Below are positions 42,541-51,689 of a DNA stretch of 64,000 nt, in pieces. Made by a program: the position numbers and the translations under genes. The notes beneath the pieces were generated by a model. That model was not told where the DNA came from, did not search any database, and worked only from the letters and a program-made list of their open reading frames with translations. The stretch is from JAOUGY01 sp963785075 (GTDB lineage: Bacteria; Actinomycetota; Acidimicrobiia; Spongiisociales; ZC4RG35), in NCBI GenBank assembly GCA_963785075.1, contig CAWATW010000006.1, positions 1-64,000 of the forward strand, written 5' to 3'. How positions within the stretch are numbered: position 1 is the stretch's first letter; each line of letters starts with the position of its first letter.

Positions 42541-42552
42541 CAATCGATTGCA
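42541..42552. promoter_or_regulatory. Candidate operator, GCAATCGATTG family (site 5)
   Basis: CAATCGATTGCA lies 56 bases upstream of the binding-protein start at 42608 and 33 bases after 19-bp site j, so two different regulators could meet on this importer promoter. Confidence 0.52.
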
Positions 42553-42607
42553 GCGGCGATCGAGGTCGAACGGGCGCTCCTGAGCGATCCCCGGGAGGAG
42601 AGCATAT

Positions 42608-43705
42608 ATGACAGGTATCAGGTCGACGAGATGGCGCTGGCTGGCTTTGATCAGCGCGTTGATGATGGTGTTGGCGGCGTGCGGTGGCTCCGACGACACC
42701 GGCTCCGACGAGACCACTGCAGATGGTGGCGACACGGGCGGTGAGCGCGACTTGAGCGTCATCCGCTTTGCGTTTGCGCCGGATCCGGCGTGGGACTACC
42801 TCACAGACACCGGAGCACTGGACACGTGGGAAGAGGCCAACGGCATCGTCATCGACACCAGTTCGACGTGGGACGAGTTCACGTTCTTCGCCGGTGGCCA
42901 CGGTGACATCGTGTCGATGGGGACCCAGGAGATCCCGGTTCTCGAAGCGGAGACCGGCATCAAGACGGTGACCTTCGGGAAGTACAACTACCAGCGCTCA
43001 CCGATGATGACCAGGGCCGACACCGGATACAACGAACTGACCGACGTCCCGCCGGGTTCCAACATCTGCGTGAGCAGCCCCGTCTCGAACACCCAGTTCT
43101 GGTCGGTGGCGATGATGGAGTTGCACGGGATCGACTATCGGGTCGGTGGCGGTGACTACGAGCTCATCGTGAACGACCACTTCGTCAACCCGCAGAACCT
43201 GCTGAACGGCGACTGCGAGGCGGCGGTGATCATCCCCGAGGCCGCGGCACCGTATCTCCGCACCGGTGAGTTGGTGTTGATGTACGACGGCAAGCTGCCG
43301 TTCCAGCTGTACAACGACTTCTCCGGCTTCGACGACGGCAACTTCCATGTGATGTCGAACCTGTTCACGGCCACCGAGGAGTATTACGACAACCATCCGG
43401 ACGAGATCAAGGCATTCTTGGAGCTGTGGCAGGAGGGTGTCGACCTCTGGAACGCCAACCAGGAAGAGATCATCAGCACCTATCCACAGCACTTCGCAGT
43501 GGAGTCCGACGAGGACATCGCCTGGATGATCGAGTTCATGAACGACCCGGCCCGTGACTGGTTCGTCGAGTCGGTGTATCTCGACGAGGCATGGATCGAG
43601 GCCGAGCGGAAGATCTGGGACTTCATGAGCAACCTCAATGAAGAAAACGACAACTATCTCCCGCCCGACTTCGAGCAGCCCCGCTTCGAGATCGTGGCAC
43701 CGTAG
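42608..43705 (+). CDS. ABC transporter substrate-binding lipoprotein (nitrate/taurine type)
   Basis: A 365-residue binding protein. The signal peptide (about residues 1-24) ends in the lipobox VLAAC, followed by a Gly/Asp/Thr-rich linker. The body has NMT1-like layout (IRFAFAPDPAWDYLTDTGALD near residue 55; MGTQEIPVLEAETGIKTV near 105). GGAGAGC precedes the ATG at 42608. It heads an operon with two permeases and an ATPase; a strong hairpin after it probably lets more binding protein than membrane subunits be made. The ligand is unknown. Confidence 0.9.
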   Translation: MTGIRSTRWRWLALISALMMVLAACGGSDDTGSDETTADGGDTGGERDLSVIRFAFAPDPAWDYLTDTGALDTWEEANGIVIDTSSTWDEFTFFAGGHGDIVSMGTQEIPVLEAETGIKTVTFGKYNYQRSPMMTRADTGYNELTDVPPGSNICVSSPVSNTQFWSVAMMELHGIDYRVGGGDYELIVNDHFVNPQNLLNGDCEAAVIIPEAAAPYLRTGELVLMYDGKLPFQLYNDFSGFDDGNFHVMSNLFTATEEYYDNHPDEIKAFLELWQEGVDLWNANQEEIISTYPQHFAVESDEDIAWMIEFMNDPARDWFVESVYLDEAWIEAERKIWDFMSNLNEENDNYLPPDFEQPRFEIVAP

Positions 43706-43728
43706 AAACGCTCGACCGATGGACAGAT

Positions 43729-43760
43729 GATGGGGCGCCGGGCCAACCCGGCGCCCCATC
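43729..43760 (+). terminator. Intercistronic hairpin after binding-protein gene
   Basis: GATGGGGCGCCGGG pairs perfectly with CCCGGCGCCCCATC around a CCAA loop. There is no T-tract, so partial termination or 3'-end protection of the binding-protein message is likelier than full termination. It lies 24 bases after that gene and 29 before the first permease start. Confidence 0.7.
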
Positions 43761-43789
43761 ACGACAGCAGCCGGGAGGTTCGCAGCATC

Positions 43790-44653
43790 GTGGTGACGAC
43801 AGACCAGAGACCCCAGGGGGCCGAGCGTTCCGCCGAGGAGGAACGCCTACTCGCTGCCAAGCGGCGGGAGACCCGCAACAAGTGGATCTGGCGCCTCGCC
43901 GGATACGCAGTCGTGTTCCTCGTATGGGAGTACGGGTTCCAATGGATCATGGAGCTCATCTCCGGGCGGGCGCTCAACGACGCCCTGCTCCCAGGACCAA
44001 TCCGCATCTTCCAGACCATTCCCGAAATATGGGAAGGCGGTGAGTTGCTGCAGAACTTCGGTGCCACGCTCACGAGAATCGGAATCGGATTCGGCCTTTC
44101 GTTCATCGCCGGGTCATTCATCGGTCTGTTCTCACAGAGTAGGTGGCTCGACAGCTTCTTCCGTGACGCAGTGATCGTGAGCCTGACGTCACCCGGTCTG
44201 GTCTGGGCCCTCACCGGCCTGATCATCTGGGGTTTCAAGCCTCTCGGATGGATCTTTGCCATCTTCATGACGACCTTCGCCCTGGTGTCGGTCAACATCT
44301 CAGAAGGAATCCGGGCGCTCCCCAAGGACCTGATCGACATGTCGAAGGCGTTCGGTGTCAGCTCGTTCGACCGGCAACGCCAGATCGTGATCCCCCACCT
44401 GGCGCCCTATATCTTCACGGCGATCCGGTTCGGTTTCTCCATCGCCTGGAAGGTGACCGTGTTGACCGAGGTGTTCTCGTCGAACGAGGGGATCGGGTTC
44501 AAGATGCGGGTCAGCAGTCAGGTGTTCCAGCTCGACGAGTTCTTCGCCTGGGTGCTTTCGTTCTTCGTGTTCGCGCTCTTCATGGAGAAGGTGGTGCTGC
44601 AGAAGTTCGAAGACCGCTTCTTCCGCTGGCGTCAGGAGGTGTCGGTCGCATGA
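43790..44653 (+). CDS. ABC transporter permease (nitrate/taurine type)
   Basis: A 287-residue membrane protein with about six hydrophobic helices. The cytoplasmic EAA-type loop (EGIRALPKDLIDMSKAFGVS, near residue 170) contacts the ATPase. I chose the GTG at 43790 (a GTG at 43793 is equally possible); the frame extends upstream through the hairpin, giving a false MMGRR start. Its ATGA overlap with the second permease supports a heterodimeric channel. It belongs to the SsuC/TauC/NrtB group. Confidence 0.87.
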   Translation: MVTTDQRPQGAERSAEEERLLAAKRRETRNKWIWRLAGYAVVFLVWEYGFQWIMELISGRALNDALLPGPIRIFQTIPEIWEGGELLQNFGATLTRIGIGFGLSFIAGSFIGLFSQSRWLDSFFRDAVIVSLTSPGLVWALTGLIIWGFKPLGWIFAIFMTTFALVSVNISEGIRALPKDLIDMSKAFGVSSFDRQRQIVIPHLAPYIFTAIRFGFSIAWKVTVLTEVFSSNEGIGFKMRVSSQVFQLDEFFAWVLSFFVFALFMEKVVLQKFEDRFFRWRQEVSVA

Positions 44654-45573
44654 CGACGGCAACCATGCAACCGGGACCGAGCTCGTTGACACGGTTCTTC
44701 AAGAACCGACAGACAGCTCGCATCCTCATGCCGATCGCCGTGATCGCCGTCTGGTACCTGGTGTACTGGACGCTCGATTCACGGATCTTCGTGCCACCCC
44801 ACACCGTGTTCGCGTTCATGTGGGATGAGATCACGCTCAACACGCCGCTCAAGTACGGATCCGTGCAGTCGAGCCTGTACGGCATGTTCGGGATCACCAT
44901 CTTCCGGCTCTTCACCGGGTTCGCGGTGGCGATGGTGGTCGGGACCGTGATCGGCTTGGCCATGGGTCTCTCGAAGTCGGTGAACGCCTTCTTCCACGAC
45001 TGGGTGATGGCAATCCTCGCCATGCCTGCGCTGGTGTGGGGCCTGTTCCTCGGCCTCGTGTTCGGATTCGGGCATCAAGCTCCGATCTACGCCTGCATCC
45101 TGGCCGGTATCCCGTTCGTGATCGTCAACGTCCGGGAGGGCGTCCGCAACACGCCCAGGGAGCTGTTCGACATGGCTCGGGCCTTCGGGGTGCCGCAGAA
45201 GCGGATCACGAGGAGCGTGCTGCTGCCATCGCTGATGCCGTTCTTCTTTGCCGCCGTGCGGTACGCCTTCTCGGTCGGCTGGAAAGGCCTCGTCATCGCC
45301 GAAGTCTTCGGCGCCGACACCGGCATGGGGTGGACGATCAAGTTCTGGTACGACGCCCACCGCACCCAGGGTGTGATCGGATACGGATTGTTCTTCGTGA
45401 TCTTTGCGCTCGCACTCGAGAAGCTCGTGTTCGAGCCTTTGGCGGCGCGGTCGTTCAAGTGGCGGCCACAGATCGGTGCGATCAACGTCGTCGAAGAACA
45501 GTTCCTGCTGGATGACACCATCGAGGGAGCAGGGGAAGCCGAATACGCACGAGAGGGAGGACTCGATGGCTGA
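44650..45573 (+). CDS. ABC transporter permease (nitrate/taurine type)
   Basis: A 307-residue membrane protein with about six hydrophobic helices and an EAA-type loop EGVRNTPRELFDMARAFGVP near residue 163. The C-terminal tail (FKWRPQIGAINVVEEQ and an acidic end) is longer than usual. It overlaps the upstream permease by four bases and the ATPase gene by eight. The two permeases are different enough to form a heterodimer, not a simple duplicate pair. Confidence 0.89.
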   Translation: MTTATMQPGPSSLTRFFKNRQTARILMPIAVIAVWYLVYWTLDSRIFVPPHTVFAFMWDEITLNTPLKYGSVQSSLYGMFGITIFRLFTGFAVAMVVGTVIGLAMGLSKSVNAFFHDWVMAILAMPALVWGLFLGLVFGFGHQAPIYACILAGIPFVIVNVREGVRNTPRELFDMARAFGVPQKRITRSVLLPSLMPFFFAAVRYAFSVGWKGLVIAEVFGADTGMGWTIKFWYDAHRTQGVIGYGLFFVIFALALEKLVFEPLAARSFKWRPQIGAINVVEEQFLLDDTIEGAGEAEYAREGGLDG

Positions 45574-46306
45574 GATCCGGGTCAAGAATCTACACAAGGA
45601 GTTCGGGATCGGCGACGATCGGGTCGTCGCACTCGAACAGGTCAACCTGGACATCTCCGGACACGTCTTCGTGTCGATCGTAGGTCCATCGGGATGTGGC
45701 AAGTCCACGTTGCTCAACATCCTCAGCGGCATCGAGTCCCCAAGCTCTGGAACCGTGACGATCACCCAGGACTCACACGACGCAAATCCCGGCTACGTGT
45801 TCCAAGCTGCCCGTCTGCTGCCCTGGCGATCCGTGATGGACAACCTCCTGTTCGTGCAGCCGGAACGCGACGAAGCGGCGCGCACACGCTGTCAGAAGTA
45901 CCTCGAAATGGTGCAACTCGGCGACAAAGGGGACAAGTACCCGGGCGAGTTGTCCGGAGGCATGCAGCAGCGAGTCGGAATCGCACGTGCATTTTCGATC
46001 GAGCCCGACGTGCTCTTCATGGACGAGCCTTTCAGCCATCTCGACGCCATCACAGCGCGGTCGCTACGTCGTGAACTCCACGAAATGTGGGAGAAGACCA
46101 AGAAGACGGTCCTGTTCGTGACGCACGACGTGGGCGAGGCAGTCGAGCTGTCGAATCGGATCCTCGTGTTCGCCAAGGGTGGCAGACTCGTCGACGACAT
46201 CAACGTCGACTTGCCCTTCCCCCGCGACCCGTCGGACGACGCAGTGGCGGTGTCCAAGGCGCACGTGTTGAGGAAATTCGAAGAACTGGATCTGCTGGCC
46301 ACTTGA
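45566..46306 (+). CDS. ABC transporter ATP-binding protein (nitrate/taurine type)
   Basis: A 246-residue ATPase with a standard set of motifs: Walker A GPSGCGKSTLL, Q-loop VFQAARLLPW, signature LSGGMQQR, Walker B VLFMDEPFSHLD and switch His LFVTHDVGEAV. It closes the importer operon that starts at 42608. Its canonical Q-loop contrasts with the ATPase at 41661. The ATG at 45566 is preceded by GAGGGAGGA. A stem-loop follows the stop. Confidence 0.92.
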   Translation: MAEIRVKNLHKEFGIGDDRVVALEQVNLDISGHVFVSIVGPSGCGKSTLLNILSGIESPSSGTVTITQDSHDANPGYVFQAARLLPWRSVMDNLLFVQPERDEAARTRCQKYLEMVQLGDKGDKYPGELSGGMQQRVGIARAFSIEPDVLFMDEPFSHLDAITARSLRRELHEMWEKTKKTVLFVTHDVGEAVELSNRILVFAKGGRLVDDINVDLPFPRDPSDDAVAVSKAHVLRKFEELDLLAT

Positions 46307-46331
46307 TGGATCGGTGGCCGTACGCGAGAGA

Positions 46332-46365
46332 CGATTCGGGGTCGCCGGCAGGCGGCCCCGAGTCG
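46332..46365. terminator. Stem-loop between convergent genes
   Basis: CGATTCGGGGTCGCC pairs with GGCGGCCCCGAGTCG, 15 pairs including two G-T wobbles, around a four-base loop. It lies between the ATPase stop (46306) and the Ldh2-type gene stop (46377). No T-tract is seen. Confidence 0.6.
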
Positions 46366-46376
46366 CGTTCATGGGT

Positions 46377-47474
46377 TCAGAAATCGAAGCCGAGAGCGAA
46401 GTGTTCGTTCCACCGTCGGATCTGGTCCTGCACGGCGGGGGTGACGGCGATCCCCGCTGTCCGGTTGCTCTCCTCGGCGATGGCCTCGGGTTCGCCATGA
46501 ATGAAGATCCGATCCTGACCTGGGCTCTTGCCCGACGCCCGTACCGTTTCGAATGTCTCGGCCATGACGTCACCGATCCGTTGCTCGTCGCCGAAGCCCC
46601 CGACGGAGATCGCGCCCATGAAATGCCCCATCGCCGGAGCAGCCATGCCCGCTGCGCCCGCCAGTCGATCGGAGAGCGGCGTTCCCGCCAATGCGCCGGC
46701 GAGCAGTTCGATCATGAGCGCCAGGCCATACCCCTTGTGGCCGCCCGTACCATCGCCTTCTCCGCCCAACGGCAGCAAAGGCGAGGCATAGGAGAGGACG
46801 CCGTTGTCGTCCAGGCTCGGCGACGTACCGGTGTCGGCGATCCATCCTGGGCTCACCGGCCGTCCCTCTCGAAGAGCGGTCTCGATCTTGCCGACGGCAA
46901 CCGCCGAAGTCGCCATGTCGAGATAGAAGTCGACTGTGCGACCGAACCCAGGAATGCCGACAGCCATCGGATTGGTCCCGAACACGGACTCGCTCCCGAA
47001 GGTGGGAGCAACACGACGTCCTCCGCTGGACATGCTGATTCCGATGCAGCCGGCCTCCATGGCCAAGCGCGCCCAGTAGCCGGCATATCCGAAGTGGCTC
47101 GAGTTGCCCACGGTCACGAAACCCGAACCGTGCCGCCCGGCCATCGCTATCGACTCTCTCATTGCCTTGGCGGCAGACACGATCCCGACGGCTCGATCGG
47201 CGTCCATCGTGAGGGTGGTGTCGCTGCCCCGATGCAGTCTCATGTCGGGGTTCCGATTGATGACACCACGCTCGATCCGGACGAGGAAGTAGCTCATTCG
47301 GGCGAGACCGTGGCTCCTGATCCCCCGGAGGTCTGCCGACGTCAGGACGTCCGCCACCAACTCGGAATCCTGTTCGGGGACACCGGCCGCAGAGAACGCT
47401 CGTACGACGAACTCGCGAGCGACGTCCGCGGGAAGGCGGATGGTCCCTTCTGGCAGGTGATCGGTTTCCACCAT
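46377..47474 (-). CDS. Ldh2-type (malate/L-lactate/sulfolactate) NAD(P)-dependent dehydrogenase
   Basis: A 365-residue enzyme of the Ldh2/MDH2/YlbC family, at its usual length. The catalytic-region block DLRGIRSHGLARMSYF (near residue 46), the NADH-binding MSSGGRRVAPTFGSESVFGTNP segments and the GHKGYGLALMIELLAGAL block near residue 230 are intact. Members oxidise 2-hydroxy acids such as malate, lactate, ureidoglycolate or sulfolactate. I chose the ATG at 47474, divergent from the propeller-like gene. With a taurine-type importer nearby, sulfonate chemistry is one option, unproven. Confidence 0.89.
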   Translation of the reverse strand: MVETDHLPEGTIRLPADVAREFVVRAFSAAGVPEQDSELVADVLTSADLRGIRSHGLARMSYFLVRIERGVINRNPDMRLHRGSDTTLTMDADRAVGIVSAAKAMRESIAMAGRHGSGFVTVGNSSHFGYAGYWARLAMEAGCIGISMSSGGRRVAPTFGSESVFGTNPMAVGIPGFGRTVDFYLDMATSAVAVGKIETALREGRPVSPGWIADTGTSPSLDDNGVLSYASPLLPLGGEGDGTGGHKGYGLALMIELLAGALAGTPLSDRLAGAAGMAAPAMGHFMGAISVGGFGDEQRIGDVMAETFETVRASGKSPGQDRIFIHGEPEAIAEESNRTAGIAVTPAVQDQIRRWNEHFALGFDF

Positions 47475-47572
47475 CGACGACTCCTTCGACCGTTGCGGCA
47501 TCCTACGACACCGCTCCGCCTCCGCCCGGATGCGACTCTGCAGAGTTCGACCGAATGTGGCACGGTGACGCA

Positions 47573-48802
47573 ATGAGCCATTCGGGCGAGGATCGCGGCG
47601 GTCCCAACGTGATCGTGCGCGGTGCAGACCCACCAAGATCGACTCGCGGCGGGCGTCGTCGGAGCCGGACGATCATGCTGGCGATCACGGGAACCCTCAT
47701 TCTCGTGGTCGGTTATGTCGCTACGACGGCACCGGCGGCCCAGGTCGAGTGGACCGAGGTGACCGTGCCCCAGGATCGACTCAATGCGGAGAGCATCATC
47801 GCAACGCCCACCGGGTTCTCGCTATTGGGAGGGCCAGGACCGTCCGGAGGGGTGATCTGGTCGACGACCGACGGAACCAGATGGATGTCTCGCACCCTTC
47901 CCCGCGTGTCGAGCCGGATCGTCTTTCACCACCGCGGCCTCTTCGTCGTCGATCGACGGCAGGTCGGGCGCGTGGGTCCGGATGGCGACGATCCAACTGC
48001 CGTCATCGAACTACCCGACTCCGTCCGGATCGGCAATGGCTCTCAACGCAGCGGCCTCGTTGCAGCGCACGGAGGTCTGCTGGCCCAAACCGTCCGGGGT
48101 GACCTGTACTGGTCTCCCGACGGGCGGACCTTCGACCTTGCGATCGAAGCCGGCGACTGGGGAGCCGACTCCGACGTGACACCTCGTCCTCAGGACGTCA
48201 CCGATGTGGCACCCGCCCGGGTGCGGTCGGTGTGCCGTCCGCGCTCGCGCAGAGCGCCCGACGTACCGCCGATCGTCGTGACGAGCGACCGCATCCTCGC
48301 CCTCGTCCCCGAAGACGATCCATCCGTCGTGTGGCCGGTGTGCGAACCCGTCCTTTGGGGATCGAACGATGGGGCCACATGGGTCCAGCTCACCAACACA
48401 TCTCCGTTCCCCGATGGCGCATATGTGTACGACGTGGCGTGGCGGGATGGGCGCTTCGTGGCGGTGGGCGGTATCGGCTTCGACAATGCGATCGTGTGGA
48501 CCTCGGTCGACGGCGCCGTGTGGGAGCGGATCGATGCTCTGACGACTGGCACCGCCGTGAACGTGGCACAGGTCGAATCAGGCCCGATCGGATGGATCGT
48601 CACCGGACAACCGAGGGACGGCTCGGCCACCATCGGTTGGTTCTCGGCCGATGGCGTGTGTTGGGAATCTCTCCCAGACGAGGTGGCCTCGACCGGGGTG
48701 GCGGTCGGCGAGGACCACATCATGCTGGCTGAGAGCGATCCGGCCCGGATATGGATGGGGTCACCATCGCACCCGATATCACCGTTCCGACGCTGCCTGT
48801 GA
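47573..48802 (+). CDS. Membrane-anchored propeller-like protein of unknown function
   Basis: A 409-residue protein. A basic N-terminus is followed by one hydrophobic helix (TIMLAITGTLILVVGYVA, about residues 35-52), so it is probably anchored with the rest outside. The outer part repeats short blades with an S/T-x-DG-x-x-W pattern (WSTTDGTRW, WSPDGRTF, WGSNDGATW, WTSVDGAVW, WFSADGVCW), as in BNR or Asp-box beta-propellers. I do not recognise a specific enzyme. It stands alone, divergent from the Ldh2-type gene. Confidence 0.75.
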   Translation: MSHSGEDRGGPNVIVRGADPPRSTRGGRRRSRTIMLAITGTLILVVGYVATTAPAAQVEWTEVTVPQDRLNAESIIATPTGFSLLGGPGPSGGVIWSTTDGTRWMSRTLPRVSSRIVFHHRGLFVVDRRQVGRVGPDGDDPTAVIELPDSVRIGNGSQRSGLVAAHGGLLAQTVRGDLYWSPDGRTFDLAIEAGDWGADSDVTPRPQDVTDVAPARVRSVCRPRSRRAPDVPPIVVTSDRILALVPEDDPSVVWPVCEPVLWGSNDGATWVQLTNTSPFPDGAYVYDVAWRDGRFVAVGGIGFDNAIVWTSVDGAVWERIDALTTGTAVNVAQVESGPIGWIVTGQPRDGSATIGWFSADGVCWESLPDEVASTGVAVGEDHIMLAESDPARIWMGSPSHPISPFRRCL

Positions 48803-49032
48803 GTCTGCTGCCAGCGCCGACCCATGGTCGACCGGCTTCTCGGCGAGGAGCCGACACGACTCAACCGGTGCTTCATTCGACATCGGCCGGGATCTTCGGC
48901 GATAATCGATACCGGCCGAAAGCGTCCGACGTCAGTTCGCCGAGGGTCGTCGGTTCATCCACCGGGTGATGGATCGACGGGACCAGCTGGTGGTGTCGCG
49001 CCTCTCGTCAGCGATCACCCGGTGCGAGGACG
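48803..49032. other. Gene-free spacer upstream of the 49033 operon
   Basis: This 230-bp gap has no coding frame I would support and no copy of the window's shared operators. It contains a loose inverted repeat (CGGCCGGGATC and GATACCGGCCG, near 48887-48917) that could be a terminator for the propeller-like gene or a control site for the operon. Confidence 0.5.
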
Positions 49033-50682
49033 ATGAGACGCTCTGGAGCCACAGCCTTGACCGAAGCCCTTCTGGCGGAGGGTGTGACCACCCTGTTCGG
49101 GATTCCGGGTGTGGGCACCCTTCCCGTCTATGACGCCTTCCTCGACCATCCCGAATTGCGCCACATCGAAACCCGCCACGAGCAGGGTGCCATCTTCATG
49201 GCCGACGGATATGCACGCGCCGGCGGCGACCTGGGCGTCGCCTTCACGTCCGGCGGCCCCGGCTCGCTCAACACGGTGACGGCAATGGCGTCGTCGTACA
49301 ACGACAGCGTTCCGGTGCTCCACCTCATGAACGAGAACCCTCCGCAGGTGCGACGCAAGGGCAGAGGCCACTTCCACGACATGTCGGACCAATTCGGCGT
49401 GTTCCGATCGGTCAGCGACTTCGGGGTGCAGGCGACGCTGGCAGACGAGATCCCGTCTGCGATCCACCAGGCTGCGTTTGCGCTGAGGAACCGCCGTCCT
49501 CGACCTGCCGTCGTCGAGATCGCGGCCGAGGCCTTCACCGACACCACCGACGAGCCCACCCTCCCGATCGCCGAGCGACGACCGCGAGCGCCCGGACCCG
49601 AGGAGATCCGACTGGCGGCCGAGGTGCTGGCCGGAGCACAACGACCCGTGATCTGGGCCGGTGGCGGCGTCGCCACCCCGGCGGCATCCGCGGCCCTCGT
49701 GTCGATCGCCGAGCGGCTCGGGGCGGCGGTGATCACGACCCAGAAGGGCAAGGGCGCGATTCCGGCGGACCATCCTCTCCACATCGGCAACTGGGCCAAT
49801 GAGCTGCCCGTTCGGGATCTGATCGCCCGCTCCGACGTGATGCTGGCCGTGGGAACCAGGTTCTCGTACTTCCCCACCGGCGGATGGTCGCTCGAGATAC
49901 CGTGCCGCATCGTCCAGGTCGACATCGACCCGGTCAACATCGGGCTCAACTATCGCTCCGAGGTGGGTGTGGTCGGAGACTCGCAATTGTCACTGGCCGC
50001 CATCGACGCGGCGATGGGCGAACTCGGGCACACACCGGCACCGTGGCGCGAGGCCGAGGTGGCGGAGGCGCTCGAACGCATCGACAAGGCCGTGGGTCGT
50101 CCTTCCGAACGACAGGTTCTCGAGTCCATTCGAGCGACCCTGCCGGCCGAGTCGCTGGTCTTCAACGATCCGACGACCATCGCGTTCTGGGCTCGGTCTC
50201 TGTGGAGTTCGTTCATGCCCCGCACATGGTTCGTCCCGTCGGGATTCGGGACCCTCGGCTCCTCGATGCCGACCGCCATCGGGGCGAAGGTCGCCCGCCC
50301 CGACACCCCCACCGTGTGTCTCATCGGAGACGCCGGAATCATGTTCACGATTCAAGATCTCATGACCGCCGTCCAGGAGCGGATTCCTGTTGTCGTGATG
50401 GTCTTCAACGATCGCGGGTACGGAGTCGAGCGCCGGCATCAGGACCATCTGTACGGCAGGCGAAATGCGGTGGACATCACCCCGCCGGACTTCGTCGCCG
50501 TCGCCGAGGCCTTCGGAGCCCGAGGAATCCTCGTCGAGGATCTGTCCGACATCGGGACTGCCCTCGATTCCGCCCTGAATCACTCGGGACCCGTTCTGAT
50601 CGAGATCCCCAATTCATTCGACCACCCGGGGTACGGCTCGTTTGGCCGGTGGGACGAAGTCACACGAGAGGAACACGAATGA
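49033..50682 (+). CDS. Thiamine-diphosphate-dependent enzyme (acetolactate synthase/benzoylformate decarboxylase type)
   Basis: A 549-residue TPP enzyme with the three usual domains. The catalytic Glu lies in HIETRHEQGAIFMADGYAR near residue 51; the TPP motif is GDAGIMFTIQDLMTAVQ, ending in MVFND, near residue 435. The family covers acetolactate synthase, benzoylformate, oxalyl-CoA and sulfopyruvate decarboxylases. It heads a run of six genes coupled by overlaps. No small regulatory subunit follows, so biosynthetic acetolactate synthase is unlikely; a decarboxylase or carboligase in catabolism fits better. Confidence 0.88.
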   Translation: MRRSGATALTEALLAEGVTTLFGIPGVGTLPVYDAFLDHPELRHIETRHEQGAIFMADGYARAGGDLGVAFTSGGPGSLNTVTAMASSYNDSVPVLHLMNENPPQVRRKGRGHFHDMSDQFGVFRSVSDFGVQATLADEIPSAIHQAAFALRNRRPRPAVVEIAAEAFTDTTDEPTLPIAERRPRAPGPEEIRLAAEVLAGAQRPVIWAGGGVATPAASAALVSIAERLGAAVITTQKGKGAIPADHPLHIGNWANELPVRDLIARSDVMLAVGTRFSYFPTGGWSLEIPCRIVQVDIDPVNIGLNYRSEVGVVGDSQLSLAAIDAAMGELGHTPAPWREAEVAEALERIDKAVGRPSERQVLESIRATLPAESLVFNDPTTIAFWARSLWSSFMPRTWFVPSGFGTLGSSMPTAIGAKVARPDTPTVCLIGDAGIMFTIQDLMTAVQERIPVVVMVFNDRGYGVERRHQDHLYGRRNAVDITPPDFVAVAEAFGARGILVEDLSDIGTALDSALNHSGPVLIEIPNSFDHPGYGSFGRWDEVTREEHE

Positions 50683-51689
50683 CGACATATGACATCCACG
50701 CCCACGCCATCGTCGCCGACGGCCTGGCCGAGATGGCCTCCGCCCATCCCGACCACGGACCGGTGCTCGAGCAAGAAGAAGGAGCGTCGTTCCTCCAGTA
50801 TCCGGGCAGGGCCCGGCTCGGCCCGATGCCGGAGGGCATGTTCGATCCCGAGGTGCGCCTCGCCGAGATGGACCGCCAGCGGGTCGACGTCCAGGTGATC
50901 GCAGTCCCACCTCCGAACTACTTCTATCACCTGCCGGCCGAGGTGGGCCGTGACTTCGCCCGGATCCAGAACACCCACCTCCTCGCCCTCAGCGACAGCA
51001 ACCCCGACCGCTTTCACATCTTCGGGACCCTGCCGCTTCAAGATGTCACGGCCTCGCTCGAGGAATTGCGGCGGATCGAGGCGCACCCACGCCTCCGCGG
51101 CGTGCAGCTCGGAACCAACATCGCCGGCGTCAACCTCGACACGCCCGATCTCCAACCGCTCTGGTCGGCGCTCGAGGCCGCCGACCTCCCCGTGTGGATG
51201 CATGGTGACCAGCGGGCCCTGGCGGGAGCCGACCGTCTGAGTCGCTACTACCTGCAGAACTTCATCGGCCAACCGCTCGAGTCCACCATTGCGATGGGTC
51301 ATCTGATCTTCGGGGGCGTTCTGGAACACCATCCCGACCTCCGCTTCGGGTGGGTGCACGGGGGAGGCTTCGTTCCCTATCAGATCGGCCGGTGGGACCA
51401 CGGTTGGAGTGTCCGCAAGGAGGCGATCGAAGTCATAGCCGACACGCCACCGAGTGAGTACTTCGGTCGCATGTGGTTCGACACTCTCACGCACGACGCC
51501 CTCTCGCTCGACTTCCTCGGCCGGCGCGTCGGGTGGAACAAGGTGGTTCTGGGAAGTGACTACCCCTTCGACATGGCGTCGTCGGATCCGGTTGGTGGGG
51601 TCGATGCCGTCGGTCTGCCGGCTGCAGAGCGCCAGCAAGTGCTCGAGTCGAACGCCCTGGAATTCCTCCGACCCCTCGGCGACTCGTGA
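50679..51689 (+). CDS. Amidohydrolase, ACMSD-like
   Basis: A 336-residue TIM-barrel enzyme: YDIHAHAIVADG at the N-terminus, VWMHGDQRAL near residue 173, GWVHGGGFVPYQIGRWDHG near residue 226, and GSDYPFDMASSDP near residue 291. The HGDQ in place of HPxG at the third ligand region sets it apart from the paralogues at 15470, 34841, 37491 and 55404; it is nearer the one at 5882 (FVPxQIGR in both). It overlaps the TPP gene by four bases and the next gene by one to four. Confidence 0.89.
   Translation: MTTYDIHAHAIVADGLAEMASAHPDHGPVLEQEEGASFLQYPGRARLGPMPEGMFDPEVRLAEMDRQRVDVQVIAVPPPNYFYHLPAEVGRDFARIQNTHLLALSDSNPDRFHIFGTLPLQDVTASLEELRRIEAHPRLRGVQLGTNIAGVNLDTPDLQPLWSALEAADLPVWMHGDQRALAGADRLSRYYLQNFIGQPLESTIAMGHLIFGGVLEHHPDLRFGWVHGGGFVPYQIGRWDHGWSVRKEAIEVIADTPPSEYFGRMWFDTLTHDALSLDFLGRRVGWNKVVLGSDYPFDMASSDPVGGVDAVGLPAAERQQVLESNALEFLRPLGDS

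Noticed and set aside
43727..43789. Coding start MMGRRANPAP for the first permease
   Set aside because: Those codons are the perfect hairpin after the binding-protein gene; the GTG at 43790 begins the permease-like sequence.
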